From: Natronobacterium texcoconense
GTDB taxonomy: Archaea; Halobacteriota; Halobacteria; Halobacteriales; Natrialbaceae
Length of the DNA stretch: 64,000 bases
Direction of reading: 5' to 3'
Assembly: GCF_900104065.1 (NCBI RefSeq)
Contig: NZ_FNLC01000008.1
Coordinates: 24,037 to 88,036, forward strand
The notes beneath the pieces are model-generated. The model did not search any database. It was not told where the DNA came from and saw only the letters and a list, made by a program, of their open reading frames with translations. A program made the translations under genes and the position numbers. Each line of letters begins with the position of its first letter. Within the stretch, counting starts at the first letter, position 1. Shown here one piece after another: positions 8,783 through 18,485 of this stretch.

Positions 8783-9861
8783 TCGTCGTCACCTCCGTCC
8801 TCGTCGGTCGTATCGTCGTTCGTTTCTTCGTCATCGTCGGTATCGTTGTTTTCGTCGTCAGCTTCCTCGTCTTCGTCGTCATCCTCCGGTCCCTCGACGG
8901 TGTAGGTCTCGTCGACCGGTTCGGTGAAGCTGATCGTGTCCTCGATGTCTTCGTACTCGTCGTCCTCGAACGTAATCGCTACGTCGTACGGACCACCCTG
9001 CTCGATCTCGTCGATCGTGATCGAGCCGTTTTCGAACTCGTCGTCCGAGTAGGTGAAGCTGTAGTCCTCGTCGAACTCGTCGTTGTCCTGGTGTTCGAGT
9101 GCGAGTTCGAAGCCGTCCGTGATCCGCTCTTCGCCTTCGTCCTCGAGCGTGATCGTCATCGTCAGCTGGTCGTCGACCCACTGATCGTACTCGTCCTGTG
9201 ACATTACCTCAACGGGTGACTCCATGTCGCTGTGTCCGGGGCCACACAGTTCGAAACACTCGGCCGTGTACGTGCCGGGCTCTTCGGCGACGAACCAGGT
9301 TTCGTCGCTTTCACCGGGTATAGCGTCCGCTTTCACCCTGAGTTCCGATATCCCGAACGTGTGCCAGACGTCCGTCGAGGTTACGTCTATCATGATCGGT
9401 GTGTCGGCCGGAATGACCATTCCATCACCGCTGCCGACGGACGACGTCTCGAGGCCGTTGTCGTAGTAGTAGTTCCAGTCGAACGCAAATCCTTCTACGT
9501 CGACCTCGAGTGCCTCCTCGCTTGGGTTGTCGAGACCCGGATCCTCGACGTACAACAGCATCGAGTACGTCCAGATAACCAGCGAGATGACGATGATAGC
9601 ACTCAGGCCAAACGACAGGAACAGTTTCTTTCCACCCTTTCCGCCAGTCGGTAGTTCCCCGACAGATGGGAGGTCCTCGCCGTCGTCACGTTCCTCCGTA
9701 TCGCGATACTTGTACGCGTTGTACAGAGTATACGCGACAACGACGATTCCGACGAGCGTACCGAGTCCGAGAAATACGAGGAAAATGTTCTCGAACACGT
9801 CTACGCGCGTCCTCGGAAGCACCTCCATCGGGGTCGTTAGTGCGCTGTAAATTGTATTCAC
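8779..9861 (-). CDS. coxB: Cytochrome c oxidase subunit II with long acidic C-terminal extension
   Basis: 360 residues. Two membrane helices (about 27-47 and 80-102) precede a cupredoxin domain with CuA ligands: His in DVWHTFGI, then CFELCGPGHSDM, which has the C-x3-C-x3-H-x2-M pattern. The aromatic stretch before the cupredoxin reads FAFDWNYYY. After DEYDQWVDDQ (about 225) there is an unusual 135-residue extension: a strand-rich part with repeated FTYSDDEFENGSI / ITFEDDEYEDIEDTISF segments, then a nearly pure Asp/Glu tail. The extension is predicted to face outside the cell. First gene of the coxB-coxA pair. Confidence 0.94.
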   Translation of the reverse strand: MNTIYSALTTPMEVLPRTRVDVFENIFLVFLGLGTLVGIVVVAYTLYNAYKYRDTEERDDGEDLPSVGELPTGGKGGKKLFLSFGLSAIIVISLVIWTYSMLLYVEDPGLDNPSEEALEVDVEGFAFDWNYYYDNGLETSSVGSGDGMVIPADTPIMIDVTSTDVWHTFGISELRVKADAIPGESDETWFVAEEPGTYTAECFELCGPGHSDMESPVEVMSQDEYDQWVDDQLTMTITLEDEGEERITDGFELALEHQDNDEFDEDYSFTYSDDEFENGSITIDEIEQGGPYDVAITFEDDEYEDIEDTISFTEPVDETYTVEGPEDDDEDEEADDENNDTDDDEETNDDTTDEDGGDDE

Positions 9862-10149
9862 CTCTTTTGAAGACCGCCTATATGTCGGACGATGGTTCCC
9901 CGGGGCACTTATCTATTTGGAAACGGCTCAGACCACCCATCACCGACTGCCGCCCGCGATCGGTGCTCGAGTTAGCCATCGTCTTCTCCTCACTATTTCG
10001 TCGGAGTCCGTCCCCTTCTTTCTGTCGCTGTTTCGTGCCTAACATGTATGCACAAAACCTCTATCGGTAGAAATTGGCAAAAACACCGAACCAGTTCGGT
10101 CCGGTTCGAGTTGGGGGTTCGGACCGACCGGGAGCCAGACGAAACTCCG
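9862..10149. other. Intergenic region between coxB and a hypothetical gene
   Basis: 288 bases containing the coxB promoter region, with no gene I can support. An ORF across it reads through the antisense of coxB and lacks protein-like composition. There is no strong hairpin. Confidence 0.5.
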
Positions 10150-10563
10150 TCAGATGTCGACGACCCAGACGCGAAACTCCTCGGGAAGGTCGTAGACCCG
10201 TCGAAACACAGCGTCGACGAACTGGGCGATTCGGTCGGTATCTACGTTCGCGCTCACCTGCAGGTTAGTCTTCCCGGCGTCCTCGAGACTGGTCCGCTCG
10301 TCGATCCTGAACGCCGGAAACTCCTCGAGGACCGACTCGAGCTCCTCGAGTTCGGACGGCGTACAGTCGAGGTTGACGGTTCCGTCACAGAACTGGATCC
10401 AGGGAATGTCGAGTTCGGGATCCAGTTGGTCGTCCGGTCCGGTGACGTGGCCGGTGTCAACCTGGAGCGTCAGGAAGCCACTGTCTCGCGTTTGATGCGC
10501 CGCAATCGCGTCGACGTACAACTCCCGTCGCTTCGCGGGGTCAGATGCGTCGAATCGTGTCAC
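10150..10563 (-). CDS. Conserved haloarchaeal protein of unknown function
   Basis: 137 residues, acidic, soluble, no signal or membrane segment. It starts [24 protein letters not shown] and has alternating strands and helices ([75 protein letters not shown]). The [20 protein letters not shown] segment suggests a compact alpha/beta fold. I do not recognise a characterised family. It is divergent from adk, 60 bases apart, so they share a promoter region. Confidence 0.75.
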   Translation of the reverse strand: MTRFDASDPAKRRELYVDAIAAHQTRDSGFLTLQVDTGHVTGPDDQLDPELDIPWIQFCDGTVNLDCTPSELEELESVLEEFPAFRIDERTSLEDAGKTNLQVSANVDTDRIAQFVDAVFRRVYDLPEEFRVWVVDI

Positions 10564-10623
10564 TACCCGAACGAACGCGCTCGTTTCTTTAAGCCTTTAT
10601 GTGGCGCCGATGAACGCAGACAC

Positions 10624-11259
10624 ATGGCACAGCCACACATCCTGATCCTCGGGGCACCCGGGGCAGGAAAGGGGACCCAGAGCGCGAAGATCACCGAGGA
10701 GTTCGACGTCGACCACGTCACGACCGGTGACGCGCTCCGTGCGAACAAGGACATGGACATCTCCGACATGGACACGGAGTACGACACGCCACGGGAGTAC
10801 ATGGACCAGGGCGAACTCGTCCCCGACGAGGTCGTCAACGCCATCGTCGACGAGGCACTCTCTCAGGCCGACGGCTACGTGCTCGATGGCTATCCGCGGA
10901 ACCTGGAGCAGGCCGAAGAACTCGAGGACATGACCGACCTCGACGTCGTCCTCTATCTCGACGTCAGCGAGGAAGAACTCGTTCACCGGCTGACCGGCCG
11001 CCGACTCGACCCCGAGACCGACGAGATCTACCACCTCGAGTACAACCCACCGGAGGATCCCGAGGTCGAGGAACGACTCGTCCAGCGCGACGACGACACC
11101 GAAGAGACCGTCAAGGAACGGCTGCGCGTCTTCCGGGAGAACACCGAACCGGTCATCGAGTACTACGAAGAACAGGGCGACCTCGAGCGTGTCGACGGCG
11201 AACAGGCGCCCGACGAGGTCTGGGAGGACGTGACGGCGACGATTCAGGACGCCCTCTAA
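10624..11259 (+). CDS. adk: Adenylate kinase
   Basis: 211 residues from ATG 10624 ([23 protein letters not shown]). The P-loop [10 protein letters not shown] is at residues 10-19; the NMP-binding part includes [10 protein letters not shown], and [13 protein letters not shown] is the family motif near 85. The lid [19 protein letters not shown] has no zinc-binding cysteines. TATA-like TTCTTTAAG lies about 32-40 bases upstream. It interconverts ATP+AMP and 2 ADP. In haloarchaea adk usually stands between secY and DUF106-cmk-truB; here two pilin-like genes on the other strand separate it from DUF106. Confidence 0.96.
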   Translation: MAQPHILILGAPGAGKGTQSAKITEEFDVDHVTTGDALRANKDMDISDMDTEYDTPREYMDQGELVPDEVVNAIVDEALSQADGYVLDGYPRNLEQAEELEDMTDLDVVLYLDVSEEELVHRLTGRRLDPETDEIYHLEYNPPEDPEVEERLVQRDDDTEETVKERLRVFRENTEPVIEYYEEQGDLERVDGEQAPDEVWEDVTATIQDAL

Positions 11260-11267
11260 CTCCGATC

Positions 11268-12719
11268 CTATCGACTGCTGTTTTCGACGTCGACTTCGTA
11301 ATGGGCGACGTTGAGATACGTTAGCTGCGGGGGCAGAGAGTAGGTATCCGGATAGAGCTGAATATCGTTGTCCTCGAGCGAGGAATCGTACTCGAAGGTC
11401 ACGGACGCCGAGTGGATGTTGGCCGACGACGTCGCGACAGCGCCGGTGAAGTCGACGCTCGCTTGCATACAGACCTGCTCCGTACAGCCGGGATCGAAGA
11501 CCTCGTTTTCGGTGTCACCCCACGGCTCGTCGCGTGGCGCATAGATCGTTCCCTCGTAGCTGGACGACTGGATGCCGACGTGTGTTTCGGACGTTCCGTA
11601 CAGCTGTAACTGCGACGCGTTGCCGTCCGTCACGGAGACGTTGCCGTCGTGAAGGTCGAAGTTGCCAGTCGTGTAGATCTTCAGTTCGTGGTCCGACCCG
11701 CCCGCATCGGCGACGAGGTCGTCCTCGACGACGATGTCGTCGTCGACGATCAGCGTCGTATTTCCGCTCGAGATGTCGAACGTCAGTTCGTCCTCGATTC
11801 GTAGCTCGTCGGACCGCCAGTACGTTCCACTTTCGGATATCGGATCATCTTCGGTCGACAGCGGTGTGTGCTCTTTCTCGCCGTCCTCGATATCGTCGAC
11901 CATCTCCTGGATTACCGAATCGAGTTCAGGAGCGGATCCGCCTTCGATATCGCCGTCGTCGACGTCCGCGTTGTCGAATCCGTCGACGTATTCGGAGACG
12001 AGGATGCCGTCTTCGAACGTCTCTTCGGCGTCGATGTAGCCGACACGAACGTCGATCGTCCGGTTCGCGTGGTCGACGTTTCGAACCGAGCTATCGCCCG
12101 CCTGATTCTCGAAGAACGACTCCCAGCCGCGATAGTAGTCGCTCTCGATGGTGATGGTGACGCTCTCGTTTTCGACGACTGCAGCCTCCTGAAAGGACTC
12201 CGTCCGTACGTGGGAAAACTGTACGTTACCCGCGTTGAGCCGCTCTTCGCCGGTCGCGGTCACGACCGGCAGCGTGAGCGTGTCGGTGACCGCGTCGTAA
12301 TGTATCGACGGCGCCGAGATAACCTGCGTTTCGTTGCCCGTTTCCCGAAACACCGCGCCCGCCTCGTAAGCGATTTTCGTCCCGTCGTCGTTCTCGTACT
12401 CCACCGTTCCGATCGTCAGATCGTCGATCGCATCGTCGTCGAGCGCCTCCGAGGACACCGATATGACGCCGGATTCCTCCCGGACGACCGCACCGTCCTG
12501 TCCGATCTCGAGATCCAGTCCTCTCGAGACGTCAGTCGTCGACGACGCGGTCTGCATCTGCTGGCCCAGTTCGACGAACGCACTCTCGACGCGTTCCTGT
12601 TCGGCCTCCTGCTGAATACTGGTGACAGTATCACCGGCGACGAGAAAGATACTCACGCTAACAAGTGAAACCATACCGATCAAAATGACCACGCCGATGA
12701 TAGCGGACTGGGCTCGCAT
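11268..12719 (-). CDS. Pilin-like surface protein (haloarchaeal DUF7289-type)
   Basis: 483 residues from ATG 12719 (MRAQSAIIGVVILIGMVSL); an alternative in-frame start ten codons upstream at 12749 is possible. The N-terminus is a class III signal peptide or archaeal pilin-like hydrophobic helix followed by an amphipathic QQEAEQERVESAFVELGQQMQTA helix. The middle repeats the pattern seen in the next gene (YENDDGTKIAYEAGAVFRETGNETQVISAPSIHYD, ESDYYRGWESFFE). Residues about 330-440 form a beta-rich part (TTLIVDDDIVVEDDLVADAGG ... GTIYAPRDEPW) like polymer-forming or DUF7305 domains. Probably secreted and membrane-anchored; the role in adhesion is inferred. Ends 8 bases from the adk stop. Confidence 0.8.
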   Translation of the reverse strand: MRAQSAIIGVVILIGMVSLVSVSIFLVAGDTVTSIQQEAEQERVESAFVELGQQMQTASSTTDVSRGLDLEIGQDGAVVREESGVISVSSEALDDDAIDDLTIGTVEYENDDGTKIAYEAGAVFRETGNETQVISAPSIHYDAVTDTLTLPVVTATGEERLNAGNVQFSHVRTESFQEAAVVENESVTITIESDYYRGWESFFENQAGDSSVRNVDHANRTIDVRVGYIDAEETFEDGILVSEYVDGFDNADVDDGDIEGGSAPELDSVIQEMVDDIEDGEKEHTPLSTEDDPISESGTYWRSDELRIEDELTFDISSGNTTLIVDDDIVVEDDLVADAGGSDHELKIYTTGNFDLHDGNVSVTDGNASQLQLYGTSETHVGIQSSSYEGTIYAPRDEPWGDTENEVFDPGCTEQVCMQASVDFTGAVATSSANIHSASVTFEYDSSLEDNDIQLYPDTYSLPPQLTYLNVAHYEVDVENSSR

Positions 12720-12986
12720 CGTCGTCTCCCCTCGAGGTCGGAAACCCATATCATCTCGTGGAGGAAACGGTTAGAATAAGGGAGGAGACGGGTCAATTAT
12801 TTCAACACCGTTCGTCGTCGTTCACGCCCGCCGTTCGTCTGATTGCCGTTTTCATAGAACGGCTAGTAAGACTCTCGAAAACGCTAGTTGAACGGTTTGA
12901 ACGATCGAAGTGGAAAACAGGACGGCCGGACGGTTCCGAATTGTAGTGAACGAAAGTGTTCGATCGTCGAGACAAATGGTAGTTGT

Positions 12987-15773
12987 TCACCCGATGATTA
13001 TTTCGTCCGATCGAACGTCGACCTGATCGGGATCGTACCCGGACTGATCTGGACTAGACCCGTCACCGGTATCTATCGGCTCTATCGATCCTGTTTCGTC
13101 ACCAATGTCGATGACGTCGAGTTCCGGATCTTCGCCGGCGGTCCCACTACCGGGTGTGATCTCGACGTGTGCGATCATATCGTTGAAGTTTGGATCGCCT
13201 GCTTGAGAGTGTGCTATGTCCCAGTACTCGTCCGGTGTAATCGATTCTCCGCCCGGAAGGTGTGGATTTTCGTTGTTCTGTTCTGGATGATGTGTGAGCG
13301 TAAACGCGAAGATGAACTCGTTTTCTTCGAGATTCAGTTCGCCGTTTTCGTCGACTGGAACGTCGACACCAGGCCGCTCGAGCAGATCGTCGACCGCTTC
13401 CTGCCTGTCGACGCCCGGATCGAGTTCGGGGATCGCCGTGTCCTCTTCGCCTAACACACGAACATTGGTTTCGTTCGTTTCAGTGTCGGCGGTGAGGTCG
13501 ACCAACTCGTTTCCGCCGCTTACAGCTTCGTCGGTACACTCGATGTGGTCGTAGATGGCTCCGTTGTAGGTGTCCGTCACCGTCTGTTCGCCGTACCCGC
13601 CACAGAACGGGTGACTGTACGACGCTGCATCGATCATGAGACTCACCCGTTCGTCGGTCGTAAAACTGTGACTGTAGATGGGCCTCGGTTCGTCGAACCG
13701 GTTGAGATTCGTATCACTCCACTCGGTTTCGATCGTTTCCGGTTCCCCGGCAGGATCGTTTTTCTCGTCGACGGGTTGCAATACGATGTCGGCCCGTGCC
13801 GGTAGCCACTCGATCTCGTACCCGTCGACGAGCAGTTCGATCTCGTCGCTCGGTGCTGATCCGCGTTCTATCGGACCGTCCCACTGCCAGTTCCCGGGCG
13901 AACTACCGATTCCACCGGAGTCGCCCTCCCAGGTCAGTTCATATCCCGAACCCTCGTTCCAGACGAGTTCGTTGGTATCCCACGACCAGACGTAATCGTG
14001 CTCGTTACAACCGCCGAACCAGCCCGGATCGACACACTCCCACGACGGTTCCGGTTCGGTCCCATCCGGCGAAACCCATCCACCCTCGTCCGATTTCTCG
14101 AGTTCGTCGTCGGAACCATCCGGCGAAGATGCGTCGAAACTGTACGTCATTCCGTCCCCGTCTGTCGTGAAGTTCCCGTCCGTTTTGTCGGGCACGTATG
14201 CGTTGCGACAGTTACGACAGTCCAATGGATTACTGTTCGACATTTCGACGCCGACGATCGAGACGTTCACCTCGGTGTTCGACGGGAGATTCACTTCGTC
14301 GGAGTCGGGATCGATCCCGTCATCGATACTGAGATAGCCACTCACCTCGTTTCCGTCGTCGATCACATCGACCGTTGCAGTGAGATCGCCCTGCGGAAGC
14401 AGGCTGCGATTGAACGTCCAGCTTGCAGTCGCGTTCTCACCGTACGTCCGATCGATCGTCGACGCGTTGGTCCCGGACCAGTCGGCACTGTCGGACTCGA
14501 GTTCGAGCTCGAGTTCCGACTCCGATGCGTTGTGTGCGCCCAGGTTGTGTACGTCGACCTCGACCGTCACGTGCTCGCCGGTTGCGTTGACGGGGTCGTT
14601 CGGATCCTCTGCTAGTTCCCCATCTACTCTTGGGTTAGAAACGTTGAGGTACGGATCTTCCTGTTTTGCGTAGTAGAAACTACCCGGTTTGTCGAGCTCG
14701 TCGTCTTCGGTCGCGACGGTGTATTCGTGTCGTTCGCCGTACGTTAGATTGTCGTGTCTTTCTGGTGGGATAGACAGGTTCGCCGCCGTCTCTTCGCCAC
14801 CACCACGGGTGACGTTTTTCGGATCCGATTCGACAGAGTCAACGTCTAGAACCGTGAACGTAACGTTCTGTGAATCGCTCTCGTCGCCGTTGTTTCTGAT
14901 GTCGGCACTGACGTTCAACGCTGTATCGGCTCGGTCGACGAAGCGGTTCGTCCCAGGCAGGTCGTCGTTCGTAAGTCCGTGATCGTCGGTCACGAGAAAC
15001 TTCGGTGGCTCCGTCTCGGTGGCGTTCTCGATTGTGACTTCGACGACGCCGTCCGCTCCGTCGATAAACGGCGTATCGGCGTTCGACGTTACGTTGTCCG
15101 CACCGAACGCCGACTCGAGATGTGTCTGCCAGCCGTCGTGGTAGTCGCTTTCGACGACCAGCGTCAGATCGTTGTATCCCTCGCTGGTCGCGTTGTCGGC
15201 GGCGATCGCTATCTCGTCGGAAAGCGTACTATCGGGGTTCGGCTCGACGACCGCTTCGGTCCCGCTTACGGCGTCCTGGCTGAGAGTAGTAAAGTGAAGC
15301 TGGAGGATATCGTCGTCGTATCCGATATTCGGAGACGAGACGACGCGGGTCTCGCCGTCGGCTACTTCCCAGCTCGCGCCGCTCTGGTAGGCGATCGTTC
15401 GGTCCGAGAGTTCGTACTCGATCGCACCGATCGTCTCGATGGTAACAGTCTCGTTGGAGCCAGTAACTGATCCATTGTGCCAGACGATGTAGGCCTCTCC
15501 GTCGTCCCTATAGTTTGCATCCTCCCACGGGATCGTCTGCATCTGTCCGCTCGATGCCGCAGTCGCGATCCCGTGATCGGTCACCTCGATAGTCGACCGC
15601 GTCAGTTCCGCCTGACTTTCGGACTCGAGGGAGTCCAGCAGGACCCAGCCGGTGACTGCGAGCAACGTCGCGCCCACGATTACCATTCCAACCAGCAACA
15701 CGAAGCCGATCTGTGGGGAGACACCCCGGTCGTCCGGTGCGTTGCCGGGTACGCTACTGGCTCCGCCAATCAT
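12987..15773 (-). CDS. Large pilin-like surface protein with CARDB-like domains
   Basis: 928 residues from ATG 15773, chosen because a TATA-like TTTAATATC lies 27-35 bases upstream and the 42 residues of the longer frame are not protein-like. The N-terminus DDRGVSPQIGFVLLVGMVIVGATLLAVTGWVLLD is the archaeal type IV pilin/DUF7289 helix. Then come the shared WEVADGETRVVSSPNIGYD and ESDYHDGWQTHLE motifs, and strand-rich CARDB-like repeats (NVSADIRNNGDESDSQNVTFTVLD, VTVEVDVHNLGAHNASESELELELESD). The C-terminal third has four to six cysteines (LDCRNCRNAY, WECVDPGWFGGCNEHD, HPFCGGYG), rare for a haloarchaeal secreted protein. Many N-x-S/T sites fit a glycosylated exported protein. Paralogous N-terminus to the neighbour. 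Confidence 0.8.
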   Translation of the reverse strand: MIGGASSVPGNAPDDRGVSPQIGFVLLVGMVIVGATLLAVTGWVLLDSLESESQAELTRSTIEVTDHGIATAASSGQMQTIPWEDANYRDDGEAYIVWHNGSVTGSNETVTIETIGAIEYELSDRTIAYQSGASWEVADGETRVVSSPNIGYDDDILQLHFTTLSQDAVSGTEAVVEPNPDSTLSDEIAIAADNATSEGYNDLTLVVESDYHDGWQTHLESAFGADNVTSNADTPFIDGADGVVEVTIENATETEPPKFLVTDDHGLTNDDLPGTNRFVDRADTALNVSADIRNNGDESDSQNVTFTVLDVDSVESDPKNVTRGGGEETAANLSIPPERHDNLTYGERHEYTVATEDDELDKPGSFYYAKQEDPYLNVSNPRVDGELAEDPNDPVNATGEHVTVEVDVHNLGAHNASESELELELESDSADWSGTNASTIDRTYGENATASWTFNRSLLPQGDLTATVDVIDDGNEVSGYLSIDDGIDPDSDEVNLPSNTEVNVSIVGVEMSNSNPLDCRNCRNAYVPDKTDGNFTTDGDGMTYSFDASSPDGSDDELEKSDEGGWVSPDGTEPEPSWECVDPGWFGGCNEHDYVWSWDTNELVWNEGSGYELTWEGDSGGIGSSPGNWQWDGPIERGSAPSDEIELLVDGYEIEWLPARADIVLQPVDEKNDPAGEPETIETEWSDTNLNRFDEPRPIYSHSFTTDERVSLMIDAASYSHPFCGGYGEQTVTDTYNGAIYDHIECTDEAVSGGNELVDLTADTETNETNVRVLGEEDTAIPELDPGVDRQEAVDDLLERPGVDVPVDENGELNLEENEFIFAFTLTHHPEQNNENPHLPGGESITPDEYWDIAHSQAGDPNFNDMIAHVEITPGSGTAGEDPELDVIDIGDETGSIEPIDTGDGSSPDQSGYDPDQVDVRSDEIIIG

Positions 15774-15953
15774 TATTTCATAGAATTCCTGAATTATAGA
15801 TATTAAATGTTGGGATGGATAGACGTCGAAGTAACGACCGACAGCACGAACGCGTGGTCGAACCGAAGAGGAGATTGGCTCCTCGGTCACAGTGACCACG
15901 ACCGCCGACCAAAGATAAACACTTGTATACCGTACGTGCGCTAGCCCAATCAG

Positions 15954-16898
15954 ATGACGCGTACAGCCGAGAAGATCAACGTCCTCGTTCGCGAGGATTC
16001 CTCGATGACCGACGCTCTCGAGGCCGTCCGCGAGGCAGCCGACGAGAACGGTGGCGAGATCCAGTGGGGAGACGTCAACGACGACCTGTCGAGCGGTCAG
16101 TGGGGTCGGTTGATCGAAAAAGGAGTGTTGGTCGACGGCGACGAGGGGTTCGAGATTGCCGATCGGGAGGCCTACGACGAGGCACTCGACGGTGACGCCG
16201 ACGAGATTTCGGTTCCCGACGTCGACATCGACGACGAGGAGTCGAAATGGTCACAGTGGGACAAGATGGCGGCCGTCGGTTCCGTCCTGCTGATGATCGG
16301 ATACTGGTTCGACTCGGTTCGCGGGACGGTCGGCGGTACGATCGACCTCGTCGTCGGTCCGCTCGATACCTTCCTGCCGTTCTACGCCGTGATTCTTTCG
16401 GTCGCGCTGTTGACTGGTCTGTACTCGACGCTGCTACAGGCGAACCTGATGAACCCCGAAATCATCGGGAAGTATCAGGAGCGGATGAAGGCCATGCAGG
16501 AGAAACAGAAAGACGTCCGCGAGCGCAAGCAGGAGGCCGAGGAACGCGACGCGAGCGAGGCCGAGATCGAACGTCTCGAGGACGAACTCGAGGAAGTTCG
16601 CGAAGAGCAGATGGAGGCAATGGCCGAGAACCTCGGGATGTTCAAAGAGCAGTTCCGACCGATGGTCTGGATCATGCTGTTTACCATCCCGCTGTTCCTG
16701 TGGATGTACTGGAAGATCCTCGACGGCGGCGTCAGTGACGCCGAGTTACAGATGATCATGCCGATCGCTGGCGACGTGTCGCTCGATCAGGGGCTGGTCG
16801 GACCGATGTGGGCCTGGATCGTCTGGTACTTCGTCTGTTCGATGGGCTTTACGCAGTTGCTGCGCAAGTCGCTGAACATCGATATGACGCCGAGCTAA
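15954..16898 (+). CDS. DUF106 membrane protein (archaeal Oxa1/EMC3/TMCO1-like insertase)
   Basis: 314 residues. The first 100 are soluble and acidic (MTRTAEKINVLVREDSSMTDALEAV ... winged-helix-like). Membrane segments lie near 103-120, 140-160, 232-250 and 285-305; a charged coiled coil (GKYQERMKAMQEKQKDVRERKQEAEE ... EEVREEQMEAMAENLGMFKEQ) separates the second and third. This is the DUF106 layout, now placed in the Oxa1 superfamily of membrane-protein insertases. The genomic neighbourhood next to cmk and truB, normally downstream of secY-adk, supports a role in membrane insertion. Confidence 0.92.
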   Translation: MTRTAEKINVLVREDSSMTDALEAVREAADENGGEIQWGDVNDDLSSGQWGRLIEKGVLVDGDEGFEIADREAYDEALDGDADEISVPDVDIDDEESKWSQWDKMAAVGSVLLMIGYWFDSVRGTVGGTIDLVVGPLDTFLPFYAVILSVALLTGLYSTLLQANLMNPEIIGKYQERMKAMQEKQKDVRERKQEAEERDASEAEIERLEDELEEVREEQMEAMAENLGMFKEQFRPMVWIMLFTIPLFLWMYWKILDGGVSDAELQMIMPIAGDVSLDQGLVGPMWAWIVWYFVCSMGFTQLLRKSLNIDMTPS

Positions 16899-16995
16899 AC
16901 CTGCTCGTCGCCGGCAAAAATCCGATCTCCCGACTCGTCGTACCCTTTCCCGACCGATTCAAAACCCCTTTTAGCCGCCGCGTCGCAGTTCAGAT

Positions 16996-17571
16996 ATGTT
17001 ACTTACCGTCTCCGGCCCGCCGGGAAGCGGGAAGAGCACGACTGCGGAGTTGCTCGCCGATGCGTTCGATCTCGACCACGTCAGCGGCGGCGACATCTTC
17101 CGCGAGTTGGCCGAGGAACGCGGCTATACGCCCCTCGAGTTCAACAAACTCGCGGAGGAGAACGACCAAATCGACCGTGACCTCGATCGTCGCCTGCGCG
17201 AGATCGCCGTCGAGGAGGACGACCTCGTCCTCGAGTCACGACTCGCCGGCTGGCTAGCTGGCGAGCAGGCCGACTTTCGGTTCTGGCTCGACGCACCGGC
17301 CCGCGTCCGTGGCGAACGGATCGCCGAGCGAGAGGGGAAAGACCCCGAACGGGCGACCGAGGAGACCCGTGCTCGCGAGGCCAGTGAAGCCCAGCGATAC
17401 GAGGAGTACTACGGGATCGACATTCAGGATCTGGGAATCTACGATCTCTCGGTCAACACCGCTCGCTGGGAACCCGATGCGGTGCTCGACATGCTCGTCA
17501 CCGCCGTCGGCGAGTACGACACCGACGGCGACGAAGGGAAGGCACAGGTCGACCTCGAGTACGAGTTCTGA
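16996..17571 (+). CDS. cmk: Cytidylate kinase (archaeal)
   Basis: 191 residues. Starts [22 protein letters not shown] with a P-loop at residues 7-15, then [23 protein letters not shown], the archaeal Cmk signature, [11 protein letters not shown] and [13 protein letters not shown]. It phosphorylates CMP and dCMP. TATA-like TTTTAGCC lies about 25 bases upstream. Two bases separate its stop from the truB start, so they are cotranscribed. Confidence 0.94.
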   Translation: MLLTVSGPPGSGKSTTAELLADAFDLDHVSGGDIFRELAEERGYTPLEFNKLAEENDQIDRDLDRRLREIAVEEDDLVLESRLAGWLAGEQADFRFWLDAPARVRGERIAEREGKDPERATEETRAREASEAQRYEEYYGIDIQDLGIYDLSVNTARWEPDAVLDMLVTAVGEYDTDGDEGKAQVDLEYEF

Positions 17572-17573
17572 TA

Positions 17574-18485
17574 ATGTCCGGACTTCGTGGCCCACCCGAG
17601 GACCGATCGCCTGCCGAACTCCTCGAGTTCGGCGTCGTCAACCTGGACAAACCGCCCGGCCCGTCCTCCCACCAGGTCAGCGGTTGGCTCCGGGACTCGG
17701 TCGCCGACGCACTCGCCGACGGTGAAGCGGACGCGACGATCGATCGGGCCGCCCACGCGGGGACGCTCGACCCCAAGGTCACTGGCTGTCTGCCGATCAT
17801 GTTCGGTGATGCGACGCGACTTGCGCAGGTCTTCCTCGAGGGTCCGAAGGAGTACGTCGCCGTCCTCGAGTGTCACGGCTCGGTGCCGGCCGACGCCGAA
17901 TCGATCGTCGCGGAGTTCGAAGGACCGATCTACCAGAAGCCGCCCCGCAAGAGCGCGGTCGCGCGTCGGCTACGCGTGCGTGAAATTTACGATCTGGACG
18001 TCCTCGAGGCCGAAGACCGCCGACTCCTCGTCCGGATTCGGTGTGAGAGCGGAACCTACGTGCGAAAGCTCTGTCACGACCTCGGGCTGGCGCTCGGAAC
18101 TGGTGGGCACATGGGTGACCTCCGGCGCACGATGACGTCGCCGTTCGACGATTCGACGCTGCACTCTGCCCACGAGTTCCTCGACGCGCTCGCGTTCTGG
18201 GCCGAAGACGACGACCCCGACCTCCTGTACGAGGTTGTCGAACCTGCCGAACGAATCCTCGAGGGGATACCGAGCGTCGTGATCGCCGAAAGCGCAGCAC
18301 GCGAGGTCGCGGAAGGTGCGCCCGTCTACGCGCCGGGCGTTCTCGATGTCGGCGACGAGGTGTCTCGAGGGAATCTCGTCGCCTGTTGTACGCCCGACGG
18401 CGCTGCCGTCGCACTCGGGGAGTTCGTCGGATCGGCCGACGCCGAGTCGGGTGTGGTCGTCGACCTCGAGCGCGTGCTCGTCTAG
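17574..18485 (+). CDS. truB: tRNA/rRNA pseudouridine synthase, TruB/Cbf5 family
   Basis: 303 residues. GVVNLDKPPGPSSHQVSGW near 20 and the catalytic-Asp motif AAHAGTLDPKVTGCLPI near 65 are the TruB/Cbf5 core; ESGTYVRKLCHDLGLALG near 160 is motif III. The C-terminal part (PSVVIAESAAREVAEGAPVYAPGV ... GNLVACCTPDGAAVALGE) is a PUA domain, as in archaeal Cbf5, which works alone on tRNA U55 or in H/ACA RNPs with L7Ae, Nop10 and Gar1. Last gene of the cmk-truB pair. Confidence 0.94.
   Translation: MSGLRGPPEDRSPAELLEFGVVNLDKPPGPSSHQVSGWLRDSVADALADGEADATIDRAAHAGTLDPKVTGCLPIMFGDATRLAQVFLEGPKEYVAVLECHGSVPADAESIVAEFEGPIYQKPPRKSAVARRLRVREIYDLDVLEAEDRRLLVRIRCESGTYVRKLCHDLGLALGTGGHMGDLRRTMTSPFDDSTLHSAHEFLDALAFWAEDDDPDLLYEVVEPAERILEGIPSVVIAESAAREVAEGAPVYAPGVLDVGDEVSRGNLVACCTPDGAAVALGEFVGSADAESGVVVDLERVLV

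Noticed and set aside
10048..10623. Long N-terminal extension of adenylate kinase
   Set aside because: The extension is antisense of the divergent hypothetical gene and the true family start is at 10624 next to a TATA-like box.
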